From Bacillota bacterium (GTDB taxonomy: Bacteria; Bacillota; Clostridia; Lachnospirales; CAG-274): a stretch of DNA of 17,075 bases. This document shows, one piece after another, positions 1-7,868 of this stretch (the stretch's first letter is position 1; every line of letters starts with the position of its first letter). The notes under the pieces were generated by a model. The model saw only the letters and a list, made by a program, of their open reading frames with translations. It was not told where the DNA came from and did no database searches. The DNA is taken from positions 1 through 17,075 of the forward strand of contig JAGAHK010000108.1 of assembly GCA_017627115.1 (NCBI GenBank), written 5' to 3'. The translations under genes and the position numbers were made by a program.

Positions 1-1
1 A

Positions 2-619
2 CAGTTTGTTTCAAACAAAAGTTTTGTATTTATCTATATAGTTATGCTTATAATGCTTGTGATACCGCTTGTTATATGGGCGCGCAGCTTTAAGGTGAAT
101 GAACCTTATGACAACCCCGCACAGCAAAGAAAAATACGTGCAAAATGGCGTGACAGACGCCGCTGGGCGAGTACGGCAATGGTCTGCTGTCTTTTGTCGG
201 TGCTCAATCTTACCGCTGTTAAGGCTTATAACGAAAAGGAAGCGGAGATAACGCCTGCCGAGGAATGTGAGATACGCGACAACTGTATGTACGTTTCCCT
301 TGAACAAGTGGGTGACGGACATTTGCACCGCTTTGCACATATTTCCGACAACGGTGTCGAGATACGTTTCATCGTTATCAAAAAGCCCAATTCAAGCGCA
401 TTTGGTGTTGGTCTTGATGCCTGCGACATTTGCGGTAAAACGGGTTATTACGAAAAAAACGATCAGGTGGTATGCAACCGCTGTGATGTTGTTATGAATG
501 TGAATACTATCGGTTTCAAGGGCGGCTGCAACCCGATACCAATTGATTACAAGGTCGAAAACGGCTATATCATTGTACCGATAGATGTGCTTCTGGAGCA
601 CGAAAAAGAGTTTAAATAA
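2..619 (+). CDS. DUF2318 membrane protein, 3' part (5' end outside window)
   Basis: The frame is open from base 2 and the first ATG (base 44) has no Shine-Dalgarno sequence, so the gene almost certainly starts before the window. Counting from that ATG, residues 1-13 end one membrane segment, a basic loop follows (about 28-41), and a second membrane segment runs about 43-60. The exported or surface domain then carries three His residues (93, 95, 99), a CDIC motif (127-130), a CNRC motif (144-147) and Cys162. This matches the C-terminal DUF2318 domain, whose Cys pairs suggest metal or Fe-S binding or redox activity. DUF2318 proteins sit beside FTR1-type iron permeases, P19 and FtsX-like ABC genes, as in the Campylobacter p19 locus. 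The downstream genes fit that set, so a role in reductive iron uptake is inferred. The family is well supported; the reaction is unknown. Confidence 0.85.
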   Translation, partial: QFVSNKSFVFIYIVMLIMLVIPLVIWARSFKVNEPYDNPAQQRKIRAKWRDRRRWASTAMVCCLLSVLNLTAVKAYNEKEAEITPAEECEIRDNCMYVSLEQVGDGHLHRFAHISDNGVEIRFIVIKKPNSSAFGVGLDACDICGKTGYYEKNDQVVCNRCDVVMNVNTIGFKGGCNPIPIDYKVENGYIIVPIDVLLEHEKEFK

Positions 620-640
620 GTTAAACAGGAGGACGGGATC

Positions 641-1930
641 ATGTTTTTCAGAATGATATTCCGCGCGCTTTTCAGGCAGAAGGGCAAAATGCTTATGATA
701 GCCTTTACCATAGCTCTCGGCGCTTCCCTCGCAACTGCGATGCTCAATGTTATGATGGATGTCGGCGACAAAGTCAATCAGGAGCTGAAAACATACGGCG
801 CCAACATAACCGTTGTGCCAAAGCAGGCTTCCGTTATCAACGAGCTATACGGGCTTGATGAGAGTGAGGAATCGGGTGCTTACCTTAAAGAGGAAGAACT
901 CGGAAAGATAAAGACGATATTCTGGGCATTCAATGTGGTCGATTTTGCACCGTTTTCGGATACCCATGCAAAGCTTGACGACGGCAGTGAAGTCCTGCTT
1001 GTCGGCAGCTGGTTCGATCATCATCTTGAACTGCCTACGGGCGAAACACTTAATACGGGAATGACAAATCTGCGCAGCTGGTGGGAGATAACTGAAGGCA
1101 GATGGCTTGACGAACAGTCGGGAGATAAAAATGCGGTAATGGTCGGCTCTGTGCTTGCACAGAAAAACGGAATAAAGGCAAATGACCGTATAAGGCTTAC
1201 CACGAAACACGGCAGCGAGGAACTTATAGTTTCGGGCATTTTTGATGCGGGCGGTGACGAGGACGAGCATATGTATGCACCTCTGGATGTTGTACAGAAG
1301 CTTTCCGATACAGACGGCAAGCTCACAAGCATTGAGGTCAGCGCACTTACCACACCCGACAACGACCTTGCAAGAAAGGCTGCAAAGGACGGCCCCAAAT
1401 CACTTGGCGCAGCCGATTACGAAACATGGTACTGTACGGCATATGTAAGCTCTATTTGTTATCAGATACAGGAAGTCATAACCGACAGTATCGCCGCACC
1501 CGTAAGGCAGGTAGCGGAGTCGGAGGGCGCAATACTTGAAAAAACACAGCTTCTTATGATACTTATAACGGTTTTGAGCCTTCTGGGTTCTGCTCTGGGC
1601 ATATCGAACCTTGTTACCGCCTCGGTAATGGAGCGCAGCAGCGAGATAGGTCTTATAAAGGCTGTCGGTGCGCATGACGGTGCAATAACCCTGCTCGTGC
1701 TTTCCGAAATAATCGTTACGGCAGTCGCAGGCGGTCTTGTGGGATATTTTGCGGGCTTTGGCTTTGCACAGGTCATAGGCCATACGGTCTTTGGCTCGGC
1801 TGTTGAGATGAAGCCCATAGTTATACCCATTGTTGCCGTGCTTGTTGTTTTTGTAACGCTTGCGGGCAGCATACCTGCAATAAGGATGCTGTTGAGATTA
1901 AGACCCGCAGAAGTTCTGCACGGAAGATAG
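641..1930 (+). CDS. FtsX/MacB-type ABC transporter permease (iron-locus permease 1)
   Basis: This 429-residue protein has the four-span layout of FtsX/MacB permeases. One N-terminal membrane helix (about 17-38) is followed by a large extracytoplasmic domain (about 40-300), then three C-terminal helices (about 303-327, 349-380, 391-414). The cytoplasmic stretch ERSSEIGLIKAVGA (331-344), between helices 2 and 3, is the typical FtsX coupling region that contacts the ATPase. The outer domain contains Cys265 and Cys273, which could form a disulfide. The ATG follows AGGAGGA (627-633) by seven bases and lies 21 bases after the DUF2318 stop, so the genes are clearly cotranscribed. Such permeases usually act mechanically on extracytoplasmic partners rather than moving solute through a channel. 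Here it probably pairs with the next permease and the ATPase at 3192 to support iron uptake. The substrate is inferred from context only. Confidence 0.88.
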   Translation: MFFRMIFRALFRQKGKMLMIAFTIALGASLATAMLNVMMDVGDKVNQELKTYGANITVVPKQASVINELYGLDESEESGAYLKEEELGKIKTIFWAFNVVDFAPFSDTHAKLDDGSEVLLVGSWFDHHLELPTGETLNTGMTNLRSWWEITEGRWLDEQSGDKNAVMVGSVLAQKNGIKANDRIRLTTKHGSEELIVSGIFDAGGDEDEHMYAPLDVVQKLSDTDGKLTSIEVSALTTPDNDLARKAAKDGPKSLGAADYETWYCTAYVSSICYQIQEVITDSIAAPVRQVAESEGAILEKTQLLMILITVLSLLGSALGISNLVTASVMERSSEIGLIKAVGAHDGAITLLVLSEIIVTAVAGGLVGYFAGFGFAQVIGHTVFGSAVEMKPIVIPIVAVLVVFVTLAGSIPAIRMLLRLRPAEVLHGR

Positions 1931-1940
1931 GAGGGCAAAA

Positions 1941-3185
1941 ATGAAAAAGCAGAAAATGTTTTTCAGAATGATAACCGCAGCCCTTATCCGCCAACATTCA
2001 AGGATGCTGGTCGCACTGCTTGCGATCGCGGTAGGCGCGACTATCCTTTCGGGACTTGTGACCATATATTATGATGTGCCACGGCAAATGGGAGCACAGT
2101 TTAGAAATTATGGCGCAAATATGCTTCTCCTGCCCTCGGGTGAGGGAGAGTTCAACGAAGCTACGGTGAATAATGCGCTCGGTGTTGTCAACAAGGAAAA
2201 TCTTGTCGGTGCTGCGCCTTACAGATATGAATCGGTATTCATTAATGAACAGCCCGTAATTGCCGCCGCAACAAATATGGACGGTGCAAAGGCGGCAAGC
2301 CCGTATTGGCTTGTTAACGGAAATTGGCCTGCGGCGGAAAACGAGGTGCTTGTAGGCAAATCACTTGCGGCTGTGCTTGGTGTTAAAGAGGGCAGCAGCA
2401 TAAATGTAGTTTACGGTGAAGAAAGCAGGGCGGCCAAAACAGAGGCTGATGCAGAAAAGACCGCAGAAAAAAAAGATATAAAAGAAAAAGATATAAAAGA
2501 GAATAAAGCCGAAAAGAGTAATGAGACCGATGTAAGTGAAGAAAAAGAGGGCATGCCCTTTACTGTTTCGGGTATACTTGAAACGGGCGGCAGTGAGGAA
2601 GATTATATCTTTATTTCCCTTTCGGATATGGCGGTGCTCACGGGCAAAGGCGGCAGGCTCGATGCTGCCGAATTGAGTATTTCGGCATCACAGGATGAGC
2701 TGAAAGCCTATGCCGACAAAATATCGGCACAGAACAGCGCGGTATCGCCAAGACTTGTAAAGCGTGTTACCCAATCGGAAACAACGGTGCTTACAAAACT
2801 ACAGGCGCTGGTATTTCTTGTAACGGCAGTGGTACTGCTGCTTACAATGATATGTGTCGCAACTACGATGATGGCAGTCGTTGCGGAAAGACGAAAAGAA
2901 ATAGGTTTAAGAAAGGCTTTGGGTGCATCTGATTCAAGCATAATCGCAGAGTTTATGGGTGAGGGGCTTTTGCTCGGCGGTGTAGGCGGCCTGCTCGGTG
3001 TTATATTCGGCTTTGCCTTTGCGCAGGCGGTCAGTATGAATGTATTTAACAGCTCAATAAATTTCAGACCCCTTATACTGCCCGTTACGGTCATTGTATC
3101 GGTGCTTGTGACAGGTCTTGCGTGCCTGCTTCCCGTAAGAAATGCGACCGATGTTGACCCTGCACTGGTATTGAAAGGAGAATAA
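1941..3185 (+). CDS. FtsX/MacB-type ABC transporter permease (iron-locus permease 2)
   Basis: This 414-residue paralogue of the preceding permease has the same layout: helix 1 (about 21-43), extracytoplasmic domain (about 45-283), and three C-terminal helices (about 287-312, 341-366, 378-398). The coupling motif ERRKEIGLRKALGA is at 317-330. Residues 160-204 form a Lys/Glu-rich, apparently disordered insert within the outer domain, containing the tandem KDIKE-KDIKE at 178-187; the first permease has nothing like it. The ATG follows GGAGGG, which overlaps the previous stop, so translation is probably coupled. Two different adjacent permeases suggest a heterodimeric transporter driven by one ATPase. 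The family call is firm; the role in iron uptake comes from the neighbouring DUF2318 and FMN-binding proteins. Confidence 0.88.
   Translation: MKKQKMFFRMITAALIRQHSRMLVALLAIAVGATILSGLVTIYYDVPRQMGAQFRNYGANMLLLPSGEGEFNEATVNNALGVVNKENLVGAAPYRYESVFINEQPVIAAATNMDGAKAASPYWLVNGNWPAAENEVLVGKSLAAVLGVKEGSSINVVYGEESRAAKTEADAEKTAEKKDIKEKDIKENKAEKSNETDVSEEKEGMPFTVSGILETGGSEEDYIFISLSDMAVLTGKGGRLDAAELSISASQDELKAYADKISAQNSAVSPRLVKRVTQSETTVLTKLQALVFLVTAVVLLLTMICVATTMMAVVAERRKEIGLRKALGASDSSIIAEFMGEGLLLGGVGGLLGVIFGFAFAQAVSMNVFNSSINFRPLILPVTVIVSVLVTGLACLLPVRNATDVDPALVLKGE
2472..2501 (+). repeat. 15-bp tandem duplication inside permease 2
   Basis: Two adjacent 15-base units (2472-2486 and 2487-2501) match at 14 of 15 positions and encode KDIKE twice in frame. 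They lie in the Lys/Glu-rich insert of the second permease. Because the unit is a multiple of three, gain or loss of copies would keep the frame open. Confidence 0.8.
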
Positions 3186-3191
3186 AAAAGA

Positions 3192-3866
3192 ATGAGTCTT
3201 TTGGAGATAAAAAATATTTCAAAGATATACGGCGAGCTGAAAGCGCTTGATGATGTCAGCCTTAAAGTCGAAAAAGGTGAGTGGGTGGCTATCATGGGAC
3301 CTTCGGGCTCGGGCAAAAGCACGATGATGAATATAATAGGCTGTATGGATAAGCCGTCTTTGGGTCAGGTGCTGCTTGACGGTGTGGATATATCGAAAGA
3401 GAGCAACAAAAACCTTACAAATATACGGCGTGACAAAATAGGTCTTATCTTCCAGCAGTTTCATCTGGTAAACTATCTTACGGCGGTGGAAAATGTTATG
3501 GTATCGCAGTACTACCACAGTATGCCCGATGAAAAAGAGGCAATGGAAGCTCTTGCAAGGGTAGGGCTTGCGGAGCGTGCAAAGCATCTGCCAAGTCAGC
3601 TTTCGGGCGGTGAACAACAGAGAGTGTGCATAGCGCGTGCACTTATAAACTACCCCGAGATAGTGCTTGCCGATGAACCGACGGGTAATCTTGATGAAGC
3701 AAACGAAAACATAGTTATAGATATTTTCAGACAGCTTCACCGTGAGGGTACAACGCTAATTGTTGTTACCCATGACCCCGAAGTGGCGGAGGTGGCACAG
3801 CGCACGCTTGTGCTTGAACACGGCAGGCTTGCCAAAGAAATAGTAAACGAGAATTTTAAGGATTGA
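3192..3866 (+). CDS. ABC transporter ATPase of the LolD/MacB class
   Basis: This 224-residue nucleotide-binding subunit has all the usual motifs: Walker A GPSGSGKST (36-44), Q-loop Gln89 in FQQFHLV, signature LSGGE (137-141), Walker B IVLADEPT with D161 and E162, D-loop NLD (166-168) and switch His194. Length and the FQQFHLV and LADEPTGNLD blocks are typical of the LolD/MacB/FtsE group, which partners four-helix FtsX-type permeases. The ATG is six bases past the stop of permease 2, and AAAGGAG (3174-3180) lies inside the end of that gene. It should power the two upstream permeases at the inner face of the membrane. Its stop is 17 bases before the lipoprotein start, within the same operon. Confidence 0.95.
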   Translation: MSLLEIKNISKIYGELKALDDVSLKVEKGEWVAIMGPSGSGKSTMMNIIGCMDKPSLGQVLLDGVDISKESNKNLTNIRRDKIGLIFQQFHLVNYLTAVENVMVSQYYHSMPDEKEAMEALARVGLAERAKHLPSQLSGGEQQRVCIARALINYPEIVLADEPTGNLDEANENIVIDIFRQLHREGTTLIVVTHDPEVAEVAQRTLVLEHGRLAKEIVNENFKD

Positions 3867-3883
3867 TCATACAGGTGAATATT

Positions 3884-4267
3884 ATGAAGAAGAAAATTTC
3901 GGCGCTTATGATGTTATTTGCGCTTTCACTGCTTGCAGGCTGTTCTTCTGGCTACAAGGACGGTACATATGAGGGCAAAAGCAGTCCGGATGATAAAGGT
4001 GAGTACGCAACGGTAAAAATAACCGTTGCCGATAATGTCATTACCGACTGCGTTTTCAAAACATTTGAATCAAACGGCGAGGAAAAGGGCGAGAACTACG
4101 CAAAAAGTTCCGAAGAAGCCGCTGTTGCCGTTGCGTCCGTAGCCGAGTATGAAAAACAGCTCAAACAAACGGGTGATATTGCGCAGGTAGACAGCATATC
4201 GGGCGCAACACAGAATTACAACCAGCTCAATGAAGCGGTATATGACGCTTTGAGCAAAGCAAATTAA
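3884..4267 (+). CDS. FMN-binding domain lipoprotein
   Basis: This 127-residue lipoprotein has a Lys-rich start, a hydrophobic segment and the lipobox LAGC ending at Cys20, so it should be lipid-anchored on the outer face of the membrane. The rest is a single FMN-binding domain: the YKDGTYEG opening (24-31) and SISGAT (104-109), in which Thr109 is the expected residue for covalent FMN attachment by ApbE. The chosen ATG follows AGGTGA (3873-3878) by five bases; a TTG 21 bases earlier overlaps the ATPase stop and would put extra residues before the signal peptide. In this operon it is a plausible extracytoplasmic electron carrier, for example to keep iron reduced for the permease. That role is inferred. 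No apbE is visible in the window. Confidence 0.88.
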   Translation: MKKKISALMMLFALSLLAGCSSGYKDGTYEGKSSPDDKGEYATVKITVADNVITDCVFKTFESNGEEKGENYAKSSEEAAVAVASVAEYEKQLKQTGDIAQVDSISGATQNYNQLNEAVYDALSKAN

Positions 4268-4288
4268 ATTACAGTCTTGTTCATTTTA

Positions 4289-4328
4289 AAAAGGGACTGC
4301 CGCGATCATAAACACGGCAGTCCCTTTT
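4289..4328. terminator. Strong bidirectional rho-independent terminator
   Basis: A perfect 14-bp inverted repeat (4289-4302 with 4315-4328) flanks a 12-base loop. The GC-rich core has A-runs on the left and T-runs on the right, so both strands give a stem followed by U residues. It lies 21 bases after the lipoprotein stop and 65 bases past the end of carB, between convergent genes, and should end both transcripts. Confidence 0.93.
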
Positions 4329-4392
4329 GTGTGTAAGAAACTTTTTATTTCAATACTTCTATTGCGTTTGAAAAAACATTTTTGTCTTTTTA

Positions 4393-7300
4393 TTATTTTA
4401 TTTCGCCGTGCCATTCCTGCAACGATTTGAGATTGTTGTCATTGCTGTTCTTGACACGCTTTATACCCTCGGCTGTTGCCTTTGCGGCAGCCATTGTTGT
4501 CATATAAGGTATTTTTGATTTGATAGCAGCCTTTCTTAAATAGCTGTCGTCATGTATACCTTCTTTACCGACGGGTGAGTTGATAATAAGCTGTATTTTG
4601 CCGTTTGATATAAGGTCGAGTATATTCGGTCTGCCCTCGTATATCTTGTTGACCTTTTCTACGGGTATGCCTGCTTCTGCAATAAGGTCGCAGGTCCTGC
4701 CTGTAGCGATTATCTTGAAGCCGTCTTCGTAGAAGCTCTTTGCAAGTGCCGCAGCTTCGGGCTTATCCTGCTTGTTAACTGAAATAAGCACTGTACCCTC
4801 AAGCGGAAGGAGAGCCTGTGATGCTTCTTCTGCCTTGTAGAATGCCTCGCCGCTTGTGTGTGCCAGACCGAGAACTTCGCCTGTGGAGCGCATTTCGGGT
4901 CCGAGTACGGGATCGACTTCCTGGAACATATTAAACGGGAATACGGATTCCTTAACACCGTAATACGGTATTTCTCTATCCTTTAATTCGGGCACGGGTG
5001 AAGGTCTGCCCGTGAGTTCCGATGTGATAATATCTGTTGCAAGCGGTACCATCCTTATGCCGCAAACTTTAGAAACAAGCGGCACTGTACGTGATGCACG
5101 CGGATTTGCTTCAAGCACGAATACCTTGCCATCCTCAATAGCATACTGCATATTCATAAGACCGACAACGTGCATTTCTTCTGCGATCTTGCGGGTATAT
5201 TCCTTGATCGTTTTAAGGTTTTCGGGTGAGATATGCTGTGAGGGTATGATACATGCCGAGTCGCCCGAGTGAACGCCCGCAAGCTCAATATGCTCCATAA
5301 CAGCGGGAACATAAGCGTGTGTGCCGTCACTTATGGCATCTGCTTCACATTCCATAGCCTGATGCAGGAAACGGTCGATAAGAATAGGTCTGTCGGGTGT
5401 TACGCCAACAGCCGCATTCATATAATCCACCATGCTTTCGTCATCGTAAACAACTTCCATACCGCGGCCGCCGAGTACGTAGGACGGGCGCACCATAACG
5501 GGATAGCCTATCTTGTTTGCAATAGCCGTAGCTTCATCAACAGTGGTAGCCATACCCGATTCGGGCATAGGTATGCCAAGCTTGTCCATAATATTTCTGA
5601 ACTGGTCGCGGTCTTCCGCAAGGTCGATGACCGCAGGGGAAGTACCGAGTATCTTTACGCCGTTCTTTTCAAGGTCGGCAGCAAGGTTAAGCGGTGTCTG
5701 ACCGCCGAACTGTGCGATAACGCCAACGGGTTTTTCTTTTTTGTATATGCTTAAAACATCTTCAAGCGTAAGAGGCTCGAAGTAAAGCTTATCGGATGTA
5801 TCGTAGTCTGTGGAAACCGTTTCGGGGTTGCAGTTTACGATAATGGTCTCAAAACCAAGCTTTTTAAGCGACTGTGCGGCATGAACACAGCAGTAGTCGA
5901 ATTCGATGCCCTGACCTATACGGTTGGGGCCGCCGCCAAGAATCATTACCTTTGGCTTTTCGCTCTTAACGGGGTTGTTTTCGGCTGCGTTGTAAGTGGA
6001 GTAGAAGTATGAGCTGTCCTCCGTACCGCTTACGTGTACCTGATCCCATGTTTCCTCAATGCCGAGAGATTCACGCTTTTCGCGTATATCCTGCTCGGGT
6101 ACGCCGAGGATCTCGCTTAAATATTTATCGGAGAAACCGTCCTTCTTTGCCTGTTCAAGTGCTGCATCGGAAGGTACCTTGCCCGAAAATTCCTTAACGA
6201 GCATCTCTTCTTCTTCAACAAGCTCTTTCATCTGCTCTATGAAGTAGGTCTTTACCTTTGTTATATTGAATATCTCCTCAACTGTTGCGCCCTTGCGAAG
6301 AGCCTCGTACATAACGAAATGACGCTCGCTTGAAGGGGTGATGAGCAGTTTTAAAAGCGTTTCTTTTGAAAGGTCATAGAAATTCTTTACATGACCGAGA
6401 CCGTAACGGCCTTTTTCAAGTGAGCGGATCGCTTTCTGGAAAGCTTCCTTATAGTTTTTGCCTATGCTCATAACTTCGCCGACTGCGCGCATCTGTGTGC
6501 CGAGTTTGTCCTCAACGCCTTTGAATTTCTCAAATGCCCATCTTGCGAATTTTACAACGATATAGTCGCCGTCGGGAACATATTTGTCAAGTGTACCGTA
6601 TTTGCCGCAGGGTATCTCCGAAAGGGTGAGACCCGACGCAAGCTTTGCCGAAACAAGGGCGATAGGGAAGCCCGTAGCCTTTGATGCAAGTGCGGATGAA
6701 CGTGATGTACGGGGATTGATCTCGATAACGATGATACGGTCTGTTACGGGGTCGTGTGCAAACTGTACGTTTGTACCGCCGATAACTTCAATAGAGTCAA
6801 CTATCTTGTATGCCTGTTCCTGAAGACGTTTCTGAACATCCTCGGAAATCGTGAGCATGGGCGCCGTACAGAAAGAGTCACCCGTGTGTACACCGAGAGG
6901 ATCCACGTTTTCAATAAAGCATACGGTTATCATATTGCCGTCCTTGTCGCGGACAACTTCAAGCTCCAGCTCTTCCCAGCCCAATACGGACTCTTCGACA
7001 AGTACCTGACCTACAAGACTTGCCTGAAGACCGCGTGCGCAGACTGTTTTTAACTCGTCTTTATTGTATACAAGACCGCCGCCTGCACCGCCCATGGTGT
7101 AAGCGGGACGCAGAACAACGGGATAGCCGAGTTCGTCTGCAATTGCAAGTGCCTCGTCAACGCTGTATGCAACGTTGCTTCTTGCCATTTCAATGCCAAG
7201 CTTGTTCATTGTGTTTTTGAACTCTATTCTGTCCTCGCCGCGCTCAATGGCATCAACCTGAACACCGATGACCTGTACATTGTATTTATCAAGTATGCCA

Positions 7301-7614
7301 AGCTTGTTAAGCTCTGCACAAAGGTTAAGACCCGACTGTCCGCCGAGGTTGGGCAGAAGAGCATCGGGGCGCTCCTTTGCGATTATCTGTTCAAGCCTGT
7401 GCGCATTAAGCGGCTCGATATAAGTAACATCAGCCATTTCGGGGTCGGTCATTATGGTAGCGGGGTTTGAGTTTACAAGCACTATCTCGTAGCCAAGGCT
7501 TTTAAGCGCTTTGCACGCCTGTGTGCCCGAATAGTCGAATTCGCAGGCCTGACCGATTATAATGGGACCCGAGCCGATGATAAGAACTTTTTTTATATCT
7601 GTTCTTTTTGGCAT
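4393..7614 (-). CDS. carB: Carbamoyl-phosphate synthase large subunit
   Basis: The product, 1073 residues from the chosen start, has normal CarB length and full duplicated architecture. An N-terminal half with an ATP-grasp domain makes carboxyphosphate (opening VLIIGSGPIIIGQ, then EFDYSGTQA). The second half repeats it (VMILGGGPNRIGQGIEFDY) and makes carbamoyl phosphate. The last about 130 residues form the MGS-like allosteric domain (INSPVGK, then MTTMAAAKA). The enzyme feeds arginine and pyrimidine synthesis using ammonia delivered by the small subunit CarA. The ATG at 7614 is preferred because AGGAGG (7625-7630) precedes it and MPKRTDIKKVLIIG is the family start; a TTG 69 bases upstream would add an unrelated leader. 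No frameshift or missing block is seen. carA, usually adjacent, is absent here. Confidence 0.98.
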   Translation of the reverse strand: MPKRTDIKKVLIIGSGPIIIGQACEFDYSGTQACKALKSLGYEIVLVNSNPATIMTDPEMADVTYIEPLNAHRLEQIIAKERPDALLPNLGGQSGLNLCAELNKLGILDKYNVQVIGVQVDAIERGEDRIEFKNTMNKLGIEMARSNVAYSVDEALAIADELGYPVVLRPAYTMGGAGGGLVYNKDELKTVCARGLQASLVGQVLVEESVLGWEELELEVVRDKDGNMITVCFIENVDPLGVHTGDSFCTAPMLTISEDVQKRLQEQAYKIVDSIEVIGGTNVQFAHDPVTDRIIVIEINPRTSRSSALASKATGFPIALVSAKLASGLTLSEIPCGKYGTLDKYVPDGDYIVVKFARWAFEKFKGVEDKLGTQMRAVGEVMSIGKNYKEAFQKAIRSLEKGRYGLGHVKNFYDLSKETLLKLLITPSSERHFVMYEALRKGATVEEIFNITKVKTYFIEQMKELVEEEEMLVKEFSGKVPSDAALEQAKKDGFSDKYLSEILGVPEQDIREKRESLGIEETWDQVHVSGTEDSSYFYSTYNAAENNPVKSEKPKVMILGGGPNRIGQGIEFDYCCVHAAQSLKKLGFETIIVNCNPETVSTDYDTSDKLYFEPLTLEDVLSIYKKEKPVGVIAQFGGQTPLNLAADLEKNGVKILGTSPAVIDLAEDRDQFRNIMDKLGIPMPESGMATTVDEATAIANKIGYPVMVRPSYVLGGRGMEVVYDDESMVDYMNAAVGVTPDRPILIDRFLHQAMECEADAISDGTHAYVPAVMEHIELAGVHSGDSACIIPSQHISPENLKTIKEYTRKIAEEMHVVGLMNMQYAIEDGKVFVLEANPRASRTVPLVSKVCGIRMVPLATDIITSELTGRPSPVPELKDREIPYYGVKESVFPFNMFQEVDPVLGPEMRSTGEVLGLAHTSGEAFYKAEEASQALLPLEGTVLISVNKQDKPEAAALAKSFYEDGFKIIATGRTCDLIAEAGIPVEKVNKIYEGRPNILDLISNGKIQLIINSPVGKEGIHDDSYLRKAAIKSKIPYMTTMAAAKATAEGIKRVKNSNDNNLKSLQEWHGEIK

Positions 7615-7624
7615 TTTTCTTTTT

Positions 7625-7630
7625 CCTCCT
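7625..7630 (-). promoter_or_regulatory. Ribosome binding site of carB
   Basis: Read on the minus strand this is AGGAGG, ten bases before the ATG at 7614. It supports that start over the upstream TTG, which has no such site. Confidence 0.8.
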
Positions 7631-7695
7631 TTGTTTTTATGGCATAAGGCTGTTGAAATGCCTTTAAATCCAAGTATGCCCAAAATTCTGATTAT

Positions 7696-7704
7696 ATTAT
7701 ATCA
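7696..7704 (-). promoter_or_regulatory. Extended -10 promoter of carB
   Basis: On the minus strand this reads TGATATAAT, a perfect extended -10 (TG-N-TATAAT). A second TATAAT overlaps it at 7691-7696. No clear -35 box is seen, which extended -10 promoters tolerate. The leader to the ATG would be about 75 bases. I found no convincing PyrR-type anti-terminator or T-box in that leader. Confidence 0.65.
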
Positions 7705-7797
7705 CAGTCTTAAAATAATTGCTATAAAATTTTTGTGAATTTTGAAATTTTTTGTAAAATAAAAAAATGTCAAAAAAATCATATCAAAAATTTAAGG

Positions 7798-7826
7798 TTG
7801 AAATAAAACCGAAAAAAGGTTATAAT
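7798..7826 (+). promoter_or_regulatory. Near-consensus sigma-A promoter of the phosphatase gene
   Basis: TTGAAA (7798-7803), a 17-base spacer and TATAAT (7821-7826) form a nearly ideal housekeeping promoter. The predicted start of transcription is about 7833, giving a leader of about 36 bases. An open frame runs through this promoter from 7767, but its first 34 codons could not be in the mRNA, which supports the ATG at 7869. Confidence 0.85.
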
Positions 7827-7853
7827 GTTATTAAGTATATATTCTTTAGAGTC

Positions 7854-7860
7854 AGAGGAG
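7854..7860 (+). promoter_or_regulatory. Ribosome binding site of the phosphatase gene
   Basis: AGAGGAG lies eight bases before the ATG at 7869 and fixes that codon as the start. Confidence 0.8.
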
Positions 7861-7868
7861 TGTTTGGC

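Noticed and set aside
5012..7220. Several plus-strand open frames inside carB
   Set aside because: They are antisense to a fully conserved enzyme, lack ribosome sites and resemble no known protein.
7615..7690. Pyrimidine-responsive leader or riboswitch before carB
   Set aside because: Only a weak 5-bp hairpin (7641-7645 with 7658-7662) is present; no PyrR-binding loop, T-box or known riboswitch motif was recognised.
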